33,027 nt of DNA, taken from assembly GCA_005884705.1 (NCBI GenBank), contig VBAF01000063.1:1-33027 (forward strand), given 5' to 3'. Below the pieces are notes generated by a model. The model made no database searches, was not told the DNA's origin, and worked only from the letters and a program-made list of their open reading frames with translations. A program made the translations under genes and the position numbers. This document shows positions 15,854 to 22,889 of the stretch, piece by piece. Position 1 is the stretch's first letter. Each line of letters opens with the position of its first letter. Origin of the DNA: Alphaproteobacteria bacterium (GTDB taxonomy: Bacteria; Pseudomonadota; Alphaproteobacteria; Reyranellales; Reyranellaceae).

Positions 15854-16447
15854 ATGACCGAGCTCGCGCTTCGTGCCGCCGCGCATCTCGCGATCGACAT
15901 GCAGCGGCTGTTCGGCGAGCCGGAGAGCCCGTGGTGCGTGCCGTGGATGGAGCGCGCGCTGCCGCAGGTGCTCGCGCTGGCGCGGCGACAGCCCGATCGC
16001 ACGGTGTTCACCCGCTTCATCCCGCCGCGACAGCCTGAGGACATGCCAGGTGCGTGGCGGGACTACTACAAACACTGGCGCGCCATGACCCAGCAGAATC
16101 TCGATGAGCGCCTGCTCGAGCTGATGCCGCCCTTGCAGGCCCTCGTGCCGCCCGGCCACCTCTGTGACAAGGCGGTGTACTCCGCCTTCGCCAATCCAAA
16201 ACTGGCTCCTTGGCTCAAGTCCCAGGGCATCGACACGCTGATCGTGAGCGGCGGCGAGACCGATGTCTGCGTGCTGGCCACCGTCATGTCGGCCCTCGAC
16301 CTGGGCTACCGGATCGTGCTGGCGACCGACGCGCTGTGCAGCGCCAGTGACCGGACCCACGATGCGTTGCTGCTGCTCTACCGCGAGCGCTTCTCGCAGC
16401 AGATCGCCACGGCGACGACCGAAGAGGTGCTCCAGGCGTGGAACTGA
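15854..16447 (+). CDS. Isochorismatase-family cysteine hydrolase
   Basis: A 197-residue cysteine hydrolase of the isochorismatase/nicotinamidase fold. The D-K-C triad is visible: D15 in LAIDMQRLF, K106 in LCDKAVYSAF and C139 in GGETDVCVLAT. Members cleave amides or vinyl ethers (nicotinamide, ureidoacrylate, N-carbamoylsarcosine, isochorismate). The distinctive W-rich stretch (AWRDYYKHWRAM, about 67-78) gives no clear substrate. It begins one base after the DUF6328-like gene. Its final Trp-Asn codons and stop overlap the -35 box of a stress-type promoter for the next gene. Confidence 0.9.
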   Translation: MTELALRAAAHLAIDMQRLFGEPESPWCVPWMERALPQVLALARRQPDRTVFTRFIPPRQPEDMPGAWRDYYKHWRAMTQQNLDERLLELMPPLQALVPPGHLCDKAVYSAFANPKLAPWLKSQGIDTLIVSGGETDVCVLATVMSALDLGYRIVLATDALCSASDRTHDALLLLYRERFSQQIATATTEEVLQAWN

Positions 16448-16464
16448 AGGGCAGGCCGTACGTT
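16440..16464 (+). promoter_or_regulatory. EcfG-type stress promoter, GGAAC-N16-CGTT
   Basis: GGAAC at 16440-16444 and CGTT at 16461-16464, spaced by 16 bases, match the known alphaproteobacterial EcfG (general stress sigma factor) consensus GGAAC-N16/17-CGTT. The -10 ends 22 bases before the DUF6496 gene's ATG, on the correct strand. The -35 is embedded in the last codons of the isochorismatase gene. Confidence 0.72.
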
Positions 16465-16486
16465 CCCGAAGGACCAGGAGAAAATC

Positions 16487-16708
16487 ATGGCCAAATACTC
16501 GCGCAGCGCCGGCAAGGACGTGAAAAGCGCGCTGCACCGGCGCAAGAAGGGTTCGCTCAAGCGCGGCAAAGGCGGCACGGGCGGCTCGGTGAAGAGCAAG
16601 AAGCAGGCAATCGCCATCGGCCTCTCCGAGGCGCGCAAGAAGGGCAAGAAAGTGCCCAAGCGCAAATCGGCCAAGCGGAAGTCGGCCAAGCGCAAGTCCG
16701 GCAAGTAG
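16487..16708 (+). CDS. DUF6496-like Lys/Arg-rich basic protein
   Basis: A 73-residue, extremely basic protein. The conserved part (MAKYSRSAGKDVKSALHRRK ... SKKQAIAIGLSEARKKG) matches the DUF6496 pattern as I remember it. The C terminus has three near-repeats of the five-residue unit KRKSA/KRKSG, resembling histone H1-like tails, so binding to DNA or RNA is plausible but unproven. AGGAG is well placed before the ATG. An EcfG-type promoter lies directly upstream, implying induction in general stress or stationary phase. Confidence 0.82.
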   Translation: MAKYSRSAGKDVKSALHRRKKGSLKRGKGGTGGSVKSKKQAIAIGLSEARKKGKKVPKRKSAKRKSAKRKSGK

Positions 16709-16724
16709 CGCGCGGTGCCGCACC

Positions 16725-16750
16725 GGAACCATTCTCGGCGAGGCGACGTT
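16725..16750 (+). promoter_or_regulatory. EcfG-type stress promoter, GGAAC-N17-CGTT
   Basis: GGAAC 16725-16729 and CGTT 16747-16750 with a 17-base spacer match the EcfG consensus exactly. The element sits in the 91-bp gap after the DUF6496 gene, 49 bases before the ATG of the 27-residue membrane peptide. Confidence 0.72.
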
Positions 16751-16799
16751 AGGCCCTCCGTGAGGCGCGCATCCGCGTCATCCGATGACGGAGGTTCTG

Positions 16800-16883
16800 A
16801 TGGGTATGGGTCGTGGCATCCTGCTCTGGCTGATCGGCATCCCGCTGCCGATCATCATCCTGCTGGCACTGTTCTGGCGATGA
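16800..16883 (+). CDS. 27-residue single-helix membrane peptide
   Basis: ATG 16800 to TGA 16881-16883 encodes a 27-residue peptide: MGMGRGILLW, then a hydrophobic stretch LIGIPLPIIILLALF ending W-R. It is essentially one membrane helix with a Gly/Arg N-terminal flank. GGAGG lies 6 bases upstream, an EcfG-type promoter precedes it, and its TGA overlaps the ATG of the PPC-domain gene (ATGA). These three signals together make it a credible gene despite its size. No function is known to me; stress-induced microproteins of this shape often bind membrane complexes. Confidence 0.68.
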   Translation: MGMGRGILLWLIGIPLPIIILLALFWR

Positions 16884-17317
16884 AATCCCGGCTGGTCTGG
16901 GAGCAATCCGGCGAACGGACGTTCGTGGTCGTGCTCGACGCCGGCGACGAGGCGTTCGCGGCCATCACCGAGTTCGCCGACAAGAACCGGCTCGGCGGCG
17001 CGTCGCTCAGCGCCATCGGGGCGTTCGCGCGTGCGACCGTCGGCTGGTTCGACCTGCGTTCCAAGACCTACCGGCCGATCGAGATCGACGAGCAGTGCGA
17101 GGGGCTGACCTTGCTGGGCGACATTGCGGTCGGCGACGACGGCCGGGCGAGCGTCCACCTGCACGCCGTGCTCGGGCTGCGCGACGGCAGCACGCGCGGC
17201 GGGCATTTCCTCAAGGGCATCGTGCGCCCGACGCTCGAGGTCACCATCGTCGAGACACCGGTACAGCTGCGCCGCCGCAAGCAGCCGGGACTGGGAATCG
17301 CCCTGATCCAACCCTGA
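16880..17317 (+). CDS. PPC/DUF296-domain protein (PD1-like)
   Basis: A 145-residue protein consisting of one PPC (DUF296) domain. Visible family elements are TFVVVLDAGDEAFAAITEFA, SAIGAFARATVGWFD, and the His-rich VHLHAVLG...GGHF (H93, H95, H109) that can bind a metal in bacterial members. The domain trimerises; in plants it accompanies AT-hook DNA-binding domains, but bacterial stand-alone forms have no proven DNA role. ATG 16880 overlaps the stop of the membrane peptide, so it is translationally coupled to it and shares its EcfG-type promoter. Confidence 0.85.
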   Translation: MKSRLVWEQSGERTFVVVLDAGDEAFAAITEFADKNRLGGASLSAIGAFARATVGWFDLRSKTYRPIEIDEQCEGLTLLGDIAVGDDGRASVHLHAVLGLRDGSTRGGHFLKGIVRPTLEVTIVETPVQLRRRKQPGLGIALIQP

Positions 17318-17380
17318 GGCGTCTCCCGCCGGCCGAGGCAGGGTTCCATGGCCCGATACCGTCGGCGATTTCACTCTCCA

Positions 17381-17406
17381 GGAACAAGGGCTCCCGGCGG
17401 GCCGTT
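17381..17406 (+). promoter_or_regulatory. EcfG-type stress promoter, GGAAC-N17-CGTT
   Basis: GGAAC 17381-17385 and CGTT 17403-17406 with a 17-base spacer match the EcfG consensus exactly. The element lies in the 128-bp gap after the PPC gene and 39 bases before the hemerythrin-like gene's ATG. Confidence 0.75.
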
Positions 17407-17445
17407 ATCGGCCAGTCGAAACCCGTTCACGGAGGAGCTCCACGC

Positions 17446-18006
17446 ATGGCAAGCCGGCAGAAGAAGATGGACGCGATCGCGCTGCTGAAGGCGGATCATC
17501 GCAAGGTGGAGGACCTGTTCGCGCAGTTCGAGAAGGCGCGCGACCGGGACCGCAAGGAAAAGCTGGTCAAACAGATCTGCATGGAACTCTCGATCCACAC
17601 CATGATCGAGGAGGAGATCTTCTATCCGACCTGCGCCGGCCAGGTGAAGGACGACGACCTCCTCGAGGAAGCCTATGTCGAGCATGACGGCGCCAAGGTG
17701 CTGGTGGCCGAGCTCATGAACAGCGGGCCGGACAACGAGTTCTTCGACGCCAAGGTCCACGTGCTGTCGGAGATGATCAAGCATCACGTCAAGGAAGAGG
17801 AGAAGCGCTCCGAGGGCCTGTTCGCCGAGGCCAAGGACGCCGGCCTCGACATGGACGGGCTGGGCGAGCGGCTGATGCAGCGCAAGCAGGAGCTGATGGA
17901 GGAGTTCGCCGAGGGCGATAACCTGCCGGCGCCGCAGACCCGCAGCTTCACCGGCCACGAGCTGCAGCAGGGCAAGCCGATCGGGGCCGGCCAAGCCGCC
18001 GACTGA
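17446..18006 (+). CDS. Hemerythrin HHE-domain protein
   Basis: A 186-residue helical protein with a hemerythrin-like cation-binding domain that could hold a non-heme di-iron centre. Candidate ligands are H18 (LKADHRKVEDLF), H51 and E55 (SIHTMIEEEIFYP), H80 (VEHDGAK), and H113 and E117 (IKHHVKEEE). This short, cytoplasmic HHE type is often linked to oxygen, NO or oxidative-stress handling. A Pro/Gln-rich tail follows (about 155-186). GGAGGAG precedes ATG 17446, and an EcfG-type promoter lies immediately upstream, which supports a stress role. An intrinsic terminator follows 37 bp after the stop. Confidence 0.9.
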   Translation: MASRQKKMDAIALLKADHRKVEDLFAQFEKARDRDRKEKLVKQICMELSIHTMIEEEIFYPTCAGQVKDDDLLEEAYVEHDGAKVLVAELMNSGPDNEFFDAKVHVLSEMIKHHVKEEEKRSEGLFAEAKDAGLDMDGLGERLMQRKQELMEEFAEGDNLPAPQTRSFTGHELQQGKPIGAGQAAD

Positions 18007-18042
18007 GCCCGCCGACTAAGCCCGATCGAGACCGCAAATTGC

Positions 18043-18079
18043 ATCCCGCGCGGTTGGACTCCGCGCGGGATTCCTTTTT
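18043..18079 (+). terminator. Rho-independent terminator after the hemerythrin-like gene
   Basis: ATCCCGCGCGG (18043-18053) and CCGCGCGGGAT (18061-18071) form a perfect 11-bp stem with a 7-base loop, followed by TCCTTTTT. It closes the stress-gene block. Confidence 0.92.
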
Positions 18080-18130
18080 GCGGCCCGTCGATTCGGACGT
18101 ATGCTGATCGAGGTCCTCCGGGGAGCAGGC

Positions 18131-18355
18131 ATGCGACAGTGGGTGGTGGTAGCAGCGCTTCTGGTCAGCGCCCTGATCGTCACGTTTGCCACGGCGAGCA
18201 TCCTGCAGGGCATGGCGATCGCCAAGCGCACGATCGTCGCCGAGCCGTTCGCCGTCGAGAAGACTACACCCGCGATCACGCTAACGCGCCCGTCCCGCAC
18301 CGAGCCGGCGGGTGGCCGCAGCCTCGTCCTCACCGGCAGGCACGCCGAGATGTGA
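18131..18355 (+). CDS. Small membrane-anchored protein of unknown function
   Basis: A 74-residue protein whose N terminus (MRQWVVVAALLVSALIVTFA) is a membrane anchor or signal peptide, followed by a short polar domain ending GRHAEM. ATG 18131 is preferred over the ATG at 18101 because GGGGAG precedes it and the hydrophobic helix starts at once. I recognise no family. It is flanked by terminators on both sides and so forms its own transcription unit. Confidence 0.55.
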   Translation: MRQWVVVAALLVSALIVTFATASILQGMAIAKRTIVAEPFAVEKTTPAITLTRPSRTEPAGGRSLVLTGRHAEM

Positions 18356-18376
18356 GCGACAGGGACTTGAGCAACA

Positions 18377-18404
18377 AAAAAGCCGCGGGGCTCCGCGGCT
18401 TTTT
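18377..18404. terminator. Bidirectional rho-independent terminator
   Basis: AGCCGCGG-GGCT-CCGCGGCT is a perfect 8-bp stem flanked by an A-run on the left and TTTT on the right. It can therefore stop transcription from both the small plus-strand gene and the convergent petABC operon. Confidence 0.9.
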
Positions 18405-18425
18405 CGTTTCGAGCGTCTGGCCGCC

Positions 18426-19208
18426 TCAGTGCTTGTCGGCCCACACTTGGCGCTTCACGCCATACATCAGGCCGGCGAAGGCCAGCAGGAAGAGAATGAC
18501 GCGGATACCGGTTCGGTTGCGCGCCTCGAGATGCGGCTCCGACGCCCAGGCGAGGAACTCGACGACGTCGCGCACCTCCTGGTCGAGCGTGGCCTTGGTG
18601 CCGTCGACATAGCTCACCTTGTCGTCGGTGAGCGGCGGCGGCATCGCGATACGATGGCCCGGGAAGTAGAGATTGAAGTTGTCGTCCTTGCCGACAGCGA
18701 ACTCCTTGATCTGGGCCGGCGTCAGCTTGTCGTTCGGCACGTAGCCGGTCAGCAGCGAATAGATGTAGTCCGCCCCACCCTCGCGCGCCTTGACGATGAC
18801 GCTGAGGTCGGGCGGCGCCTTGCCGCCGTTGGCGGCGGCGGCGGCCAAGTCATTGGCGAACGGCTTCTTGAAGCGATCCGACGGCCGGGCCGGGCGCTCG
18901 ATCGCCGAGCCGTCGTCGCCGATGTCGGGCACCTGGACCTCGGCCGCGATGCCCTTGACCTGCGCCTCGGTCAGGCCGAGCTCCGTCAGGTTGCGGTAGG
19001 ACAGCAGCGACAGCGAATGGCAGGCCGCGCAGACTTCCTTGTAGACTTGGAAGCCGCGCTGCGCGGAGGCCCGGTCGTAGGTGCCGAACGGGCCGGTGAA
19101 GTGCCAGTGCTGATGCTTCAGCGGGATGTGGCCCTCGGCCGCGATGGCGACCGCGCCGAGGCCGAGCGCTGCGAGCGCGACCGCGCCCGAAACCAGGATC
19201 CTGCGCAT
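18426..19208 (-). CDS. petC: Cytochrome c1 subunit of the cytochrome bc1 complex
   Basis: Carries electrons from the Rieske centre to soluble cytochrome c in respiration. The 260-residue precursor has a signal peptide (about 1-24, ending AIAA-E), the heme c attachment motif C60-A-A-C63-H64, axial Met M189 in HRIAMPPPL, and a C-terminal membrane anchor (about 235-252) ending RQVWADKH. All expected functional residues are present. It is the last gene of petABC, 4 bp after petB, and its transcript ends at the bidirectional terminator. Confidence 0.97.
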   Translation of the reverse strand: MRRILVSGAVALAALGLGAVAIAAEGHIPLKHQHWHFTGPFGTYDRASAQRGFQVYKEVCAACHSLSLLSYRNLTELGLTEAQVKGIAAEVQVPDIGDDGSAIERPARPSDRFKKPFANDLAAAAANGGKAPPDLSVIVKAREGGADYIYSLLTGYVPNDKLTPAQIKEFAVGKDDNFNLYFPGHRIAMPPPLTDDKVSYVDGTKATLDQEVRDVVEFLAWASEPHLEARNRTGIRVILFLLAFAGLMYGVKRQVWADKH

Positions 19209-19212
19209 CGGC

Positions 19213-20475
19213 CTATACCGCCTTCTTCTTGAGCACCGCGTCGGCGATGCTGGGCGGCATGGGGAGAGGCCGTTCGATCTTGCCCAGGACCGGCAGCAGC
19301 ACGAGGAAGTGGAAGAAGTAGTAGAGCGTGCCGACGCGTGCCACCGCGAGCAAGGGCACTTTGATCAGACCTAGATCGAGGACGGCATCGGGCGAATGCG
19401 CGCCGCAATAACCGAGCACCAGCGCATCGATCACCAGCACGAACACGAACCACTTGTAGATCGGCCGGAAGGTGCAGGAGCGCACCCGGCTTGTGTCGAG
19501 CCAGGGCAACACGAACAGCACCGCGATCGAGCCGAACATCGCGATCACGCCGCCCAGCTTGTCGGGGATGGCGCGCAGGATGGCGTAGAACGGCAGCAGG
19601 TACCATTCCGGCACGATCTCGTTGGGCGTCACCAACGGGTTGGCCGGCACGTAGTTGACCGGCTCACCCAGCAGATTGGGGGCGAAGAACACGAAGCCGG
19701 CATAGATGATCATGAAGATCGTGAGCCCGAAGCCGTCCTTCATCGTGTAGTAGGGATGGAACGGCACGGTGTCCTGCGGGCCCTTCGGGTCGATGCCGAG
19801 CGGGTTGTTGGAGCCGTGCACGTGCAGCGCCACGACATGCAGCGCCACCACCGCGACGATGATGAACGGCAGCAGGTAGTGCAGCGCGAAGAAGCGGTTG
19901 AGCGTCGGGTTGTCGACCGCGAAGCCGCCCCACAGCCAGGTGACGACCGATTCGCCGACCAGCGGGATCGCCGAGAACAGATTGGTGATGACGGTGGCGC
20001 CCCAGAAGCTCATCTGGCCCCACGGCAGCACGTAGCCGAGGAAGGCGGTCGCCATCATCAGCAGCAGGATGACCACGCCCAGGATCCAGAGCAGCTCGCG
20101 CGGCGCCTTGTAGGAGCCGTAGTAGAGGCCGCGGAAGATGTGGATGTAGACGGCGACGAAGAAGAACGACGCGCCGGTCATGTGCATGTAGCGCATCATC
20201 CAGCCCGACGGCACGTCGCGCATGATGCGCTCGACCGAGTCGAAGGCGAGCTCCGAGTTGGGCTGGTAGTTCATCGCCAGCACGATGCCGGTGACGATCA
20301 TCAGCACCAGCATGACCGTGGCAATCGCGCCGAAATTCCAGAAATAGTTGAAATTCCTCGGTGTCGGGAAGTGGTGATATTCCTTCTCGATATACGAGAA
20401 GATCGGCAGGCGGTAATCGATCCAGGCGATCACCTTATTGTTGAAGACCGGCGGAGCGCCGTGCTGCGAAGCCAT
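19213..20475 (-). CDS. petB: Cytochrome b subunit of the cytochrome bc1 complex
   Basis: The 420-residue membrane core that oxidises quinol and carries the two b hemes. Heme ligands are H98 (RYMHMTGAS) and H112 (YIHIFRG) with H199 (ALHYLLPF) and H213 (ALHVVALH), 14 residues apart in each pair. The quinol-oxidation motif PEWY is at 289-292. Length and all key residues are normal. It lies 19 bp downstream of petA and 4 bp upstream of petC. Its integrity contrasts with the defective Rieske gene in the same operon. Confidence 0.98.
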   Translation of the reverse strand: MASQHGAPPVFNNKVIAWIDYRLPIFSYIEKEYHHFPTPRNFNYFWNFGAIATVMLVLMIVTGIVLAMNYQPNSELAFDSVERIMRDVPSGWMMRYMHMTGASFFFVAVYIHIFRGLYYGSYKAPRELLWILGVVILLLMMATAFLGYVLPWGQMSFWGATVITNLFSAIPLVGESVVTWLWGGFAVDNPTLNRFFALHYLLPFIIVAVVALHVVALHVHGSNNPLGIDPKGPQDTVPFHPYYTMKDGFGLTIFMIIYAGFVFFAPNLLGEPVNYVPANPLVTPNEIVPEWYLLPFYAILRAIPDKLGGVIAMFGSIAVLFVLPWLDTSRVRSCTFRPIYKWFVFVLVIDALVLGYCGAHSPDAVLDLGLIKVPLLAVARVGTLYYFFHFLVLLPVLGKIERPLPMPPSIADAVLKKKAV

Positions 20476-20494
20476 CGTTTAACTCCCCGGGCGT

Positions 20495-21025
20495 TCAGCC
20501 GATTTTGACGAGCGTGTCGGAGCTGAACAGGTAGTCCGGCACCTCGAGATTCTTGGGCGCGGGTCCTTTGCGGATGCGGCCCGACGTGTCGTACTGCGAG
20601 CCATGGCACGGGCAGTACCAGCCACCGTATTCACCGCGCGGATCGCCCTGCTTGCCAATCAGGATCAGCCACTCCGGCCGTACCTTCTTGGCGGTGTCGG
20701 TGACGCGCGAATTGTCGGTCTGCGGGTCGGGCAAGTCGACGAGCTTGACCGCGTCGGCTTCCTTGATCTCCTCAGGCGTGCGATGGCGGATGAACACCGG
20801 CTTGCCGCGCCACTTCACCGTGATCGCCTGGCCGACGGCGATCGCCTTTACGTCGACCTCGACCGAGGACAGCGCCAGCGTGTCGGCCGCCGGATTGAGG
20901 TTGTCGATGAACGGCCAGGCGGTGGCGATGCCGCCGACCGCCGCCAGGGCGCCAGTCGCGACCATGAGGAAGTCGCGCCGCGTCGGATCGCCGTGGGCGT
21001 CGGCCGGGATGCTGGAAGAAGCCAT
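20495..21025 (-). CDS. petA: Rieske iron-sulfur protein of bc1, lacking cluster-binding box I
   Basis: The 176-residue protein has a Tat-type signal (PTRRDFLMVA, near 14-23), the membrane helix, the neck and most of the Rieske fold. Box II is intact (C138-P-C140-H141-G-S). Box I, normally C-T-H-L-G-C and supplying one Cys and one His ligand plus a disulfide Cys, is absent. PEWLILIG (117-124) runs directly into KQGDPRGEYGGW, whereas family members carry about 11 more residues between these stretches. The junction is at 20653/20654. A clean in-frame loss of about 33 bp fits. As written it could not bind a normal [2Fe-2S] cluster, so the bc1 complex would be inactive unless another petA exists or this is an assembly error. 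Confidence 0.93.
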   Translation of the reverse strand: MASSSIPADAHGDPTRRDFLMVATGALAAVGGIATAWPFIDNLNPAADTLALSSVEVDVKAIAVGQAITVKWRGKPVFIRHRTPEEIKEADAVKLVDLPDPQTDNSRVTDTAKKVRPEWLILIGKQGDPRGEYGGWYCPCHGSQYDTSGRIRKGPAPKNLEVPDYLFSSDTLVKIG

Positions 21026-21054
21026 TGCGAGTTACGTCCCCCGAGGAGTTAAGG

Positions 21055-21085
21055 CTTATAGCCGAGAAAGCGCCTTTTGTTTCAA
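21055..21085 (-). promoter_or_regulatory. Candidate sigma-70 promoter for petABC
   Basis: Reading the minus strand, TTGAAA (21085-21080) and TATAAG (21060-21055) are separated by 19 bases, slightly long, 30 bp upstream of the petA start. Both hexamers are close to consensus. Candidate only. Confidence 0.35.
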
Positions 21086-21179
21086 GGCCCTGTGTGGTCG
21101 CAGGCGGGGGTGATTCGAATCTGTGACAGCCTGTCGCATGAGGGGCTTCCGCGTCGCGGACGCCCGGAGGAAGAAAACG

Positions 21180-21638
21180 ATGCGCCTTGCACTTTACCAG
21201 CCCGATATACCGCAGAATCTCGGCGCTTTCATTCGCCTGGCCGCCTGCCTGGGCGTCACGCTCGACATCATCGAGCCCTGTGGCTTCCCGGTCGACGACC
21301 GGCGCATCCGGCGTGCGGCGATGGATTACGTCGATCTGGCCCGCCTCCGCCGCCACGCCTCGTGGGACGCCTTCCGGCGTGAGCGCGATGGCGGACGGCT
21401 GGTGCTGCTGACGACGGCCGGTGCCACCACCCTGCCCGAGGCGCGCTTTTGCCGCGACGACATCCTGCTGCTCGGCCGCGAAAGCGCCGGCGTGCCGGCC
21501 GAAATCCACGCGGCGGCGGACCTGCGGGTCCGCGTGCCCCTGCAGAAGGGCGCGCGCTCGCTCAATGTCGCGCTGGCCGCGGCGATGGTATTGAGCGAGG
21601 CGCTGCGCCAAACCGACGGATACCAAGCCCTCGCATGA
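21180..21638 (+). CDS. trmL: tRNA (cytidine(34)-2'-O)-methyltransferase
   Basis: A 152-residue SPOUT-fold enzyme that 2'-O-methylates the wobble base of certain tRNA(Leu) species. It matches the minimal TrmL architecture with no extra RNA-binding domain: N13 and R19 in PQNLGAFIRLA, LGRESAGVP (98-106), and the knot motif VPLQKGARSLNVALAAAM (119-136). ATG 21180 (MRLALYQPDIPQN) is the conserved family start with GGAGG upstream; the frame is open back to 21123 without homology. It is divergent from petABC, and its stop overlaps the hemF start (ATGA). Confidence 0.95.
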   Translation: MRLALYQPDIPQNLGAFIRLAACLGVTLDIIEPCGFPVDDRRIRRAAMDYVDLARLRRHASWDAFRRERDGGRLVLLTTAGATTLPEARFCRDDILLLGRESAGVPAEIHAAADLRVRVPLQKGARSLNVALAAAMVLSEALRQTDGYQALA

Positions 21639-22501
21639 CCGAGACAGATCAACGCAAAGCCGACACGCGCGCCTGGTTCGAAGCCCTGCGCGACCGCATC
21701 TGCGCCTGTTTCGAGCAGATCGAGACCGAGCTCAGCGGAACCAACCGCGAGCTGCCGGCCGGCCGCTTCGAGCGCAAGGCCTGGCAGCGCGACCGCGGCG
21801 AGGCGGGCGAGGACCGCGGCGGCGGCGTGATGTCGATCATGCGCGGCCGCGTGTTCGAGAAGGTCGGCGTCAACGTCTCGACGGTGTACGGCGAGTTCAG
21901 CCCGGAGTTCCGCAAGCAGATCCCCGGCGCCGAGCAGGACCCGCGCTTCCACGCCTCGGGCATCTCGCTGGTCGCGCACCTGCGCTCGCCCAAGGTGCCG
22001 GCGGTGCACATGAACACCCGCTTCATCGTCACCACCAAGTCGTGGTTCGGCGGCGGCGCCGACCTGACGCCGATGGTGCCGCGCGAGGACGACACGGGCG
22101 CCTTCCACGCGGCGCTGAAGGCGGCCTGCGACTCAGCCGGCGCCGACTACTACGCGCGCTTCAAGCAATGGTGCGACGAATATTTCTTCCTGCCGCACCG
22201 CGGCGAGGCGCGCGGCGTCGGCGGCATCTTCTACGACTATCTCGACAGCGGCGACTTCGCCGCCGACTTCGGCTTCACCCGCGGCGTCGGCGAGGCCTTC
22301 CTCGACGCCTATCCGAAGATCGTGCGACAGCACATGAACGAGCCGTGGACCGCCGCCGAGCGCGAGCATCAGCTGGTGCGGCGCGGCCGCTACGTCGAGT
22401 TCAACCTGCTGCACGACCGCGGCACCAAGTTCGGCCTGATGACCGGCGGCAATGTCGAGGCGATCCTCATGTCCCTTCCGCCCGAGGCGCGCTGGCCCTG
22501 A
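21635..22501 (+). CDS. hemF: Oxygen-dependent coproporphyrinogen III oxidase
   Basis: Converts coproporphyrinogen III to protoporphyrinogen IX with O2 in heme synthesis. The 288 residues are of normal length. Family stretches include GVMSIMRGRVFEKVGVNVS (64-82), FHASGISLVAHLRSP, VHMNTRFI, the highly conserved WFGGGADLTP (137-146, with D143 as the probable catalytic Asp) and GRYVEFNLLHDRGTKFGL. ATG 21635 overlaps the trmL stop, so it is coupled to it. The 3' end overlaps the convergent membrane-protein gene by 35 bp. Confidence 0.97.
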   Translation: MTETDQRKADTRAWFEALRDRICACFEQIETELSGTNRELPAGRFERKAWQRDRGEAGEDRGGGVMSIMRGRVFEKVGVNVSTVYGEFSPEFRKQIPGAEQDPRFHASGISLVAHLRSPKVPAVHMNTRFIVTTKSWFGGGADLTPMVPREDDTGAFHAALKAACDSAGADYYARFKQWCDEYFFLPHRGEARGVGGIFYDYLDSGDFAADFGFTRGVGEAFLDAYPKIVRQHMNEPWTAAEREHQLVRRGRYVEFNLLHDRGTKFGLMTGGNVEAILMSLPPEARWP

Positions 22502-22889
22502 CGAGCCAGCCCGCGGCCAGCGGCGCGACGCAGAGGCCGGCGACCAGCAACAGATAGGGCGCACCCCACCACAAGGCGAAGCGGTCGAGGAATTCCTCGG
22601 AGTCCATGCCGAAAGTGAGACGGCCGTAGAGGAAATCGATCAGCACCGTGGTCGGCGGCCACAGCAGCGCGGCGAGCAGCGCCGCCTCCAACCATCGCGG
22701 CCCGGCGGTGCGGCGGGCGTGGATCGCCGCCATCAGCGCCACATAGGGCAACGGCACCAGCACCTTGTACCATTCGACCGCCAGCACCGGCAGGCGGTCG
22801 GCGATCCAGGTATCGCCGACCACGTTGTTGACCAGCAGCAGCACGGCGATCGCGAGCCACAGCGCCAACGTCACGCCCGGCCGGATCAT
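22467..22889 (-). CDS. Four-helix membrane protein of unknown function
   Basis: A 140-residue protein with four hydrophobic segments (about 4-23, 44-58, 67-87 and 108-128). The first loop reads DTWIADRLPVLAVEWYKVLV and another GRLTFGMDSEEFLDRF. I recognise no family. The start ATG 22889 overlaps the stop of the CCA-adding enzyme gene (ATGA), so it is the last gene of the NUDIX-DUF6111-cca operon. Its 3' end runs 35 bp into convergent hemF. Confidence 0.72.
   Translation of the reverse strand: MIRPGVTLALWLAIAVLLLVNNVVGDTWIADRLPVLAVEWYKVLVPLPYVALMAAIHARRTAGPRWLEAALLAALLWPPTTVLIDFLYGRLTFGMDSEEFLDRFALWWGAPYLLLVAGLCVAPLAAGWLVRASAPRAEGT

Noticed and set aside
21105..21135. T-arm-like sequence GGTGATTCGAATC, possible tRNA fragment
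   Set aside because: No acceptor stem, anticodon arm or CCA-end pairing can be built around it; it is a short palindrome (GATTCGAATC) upstream of trmL.
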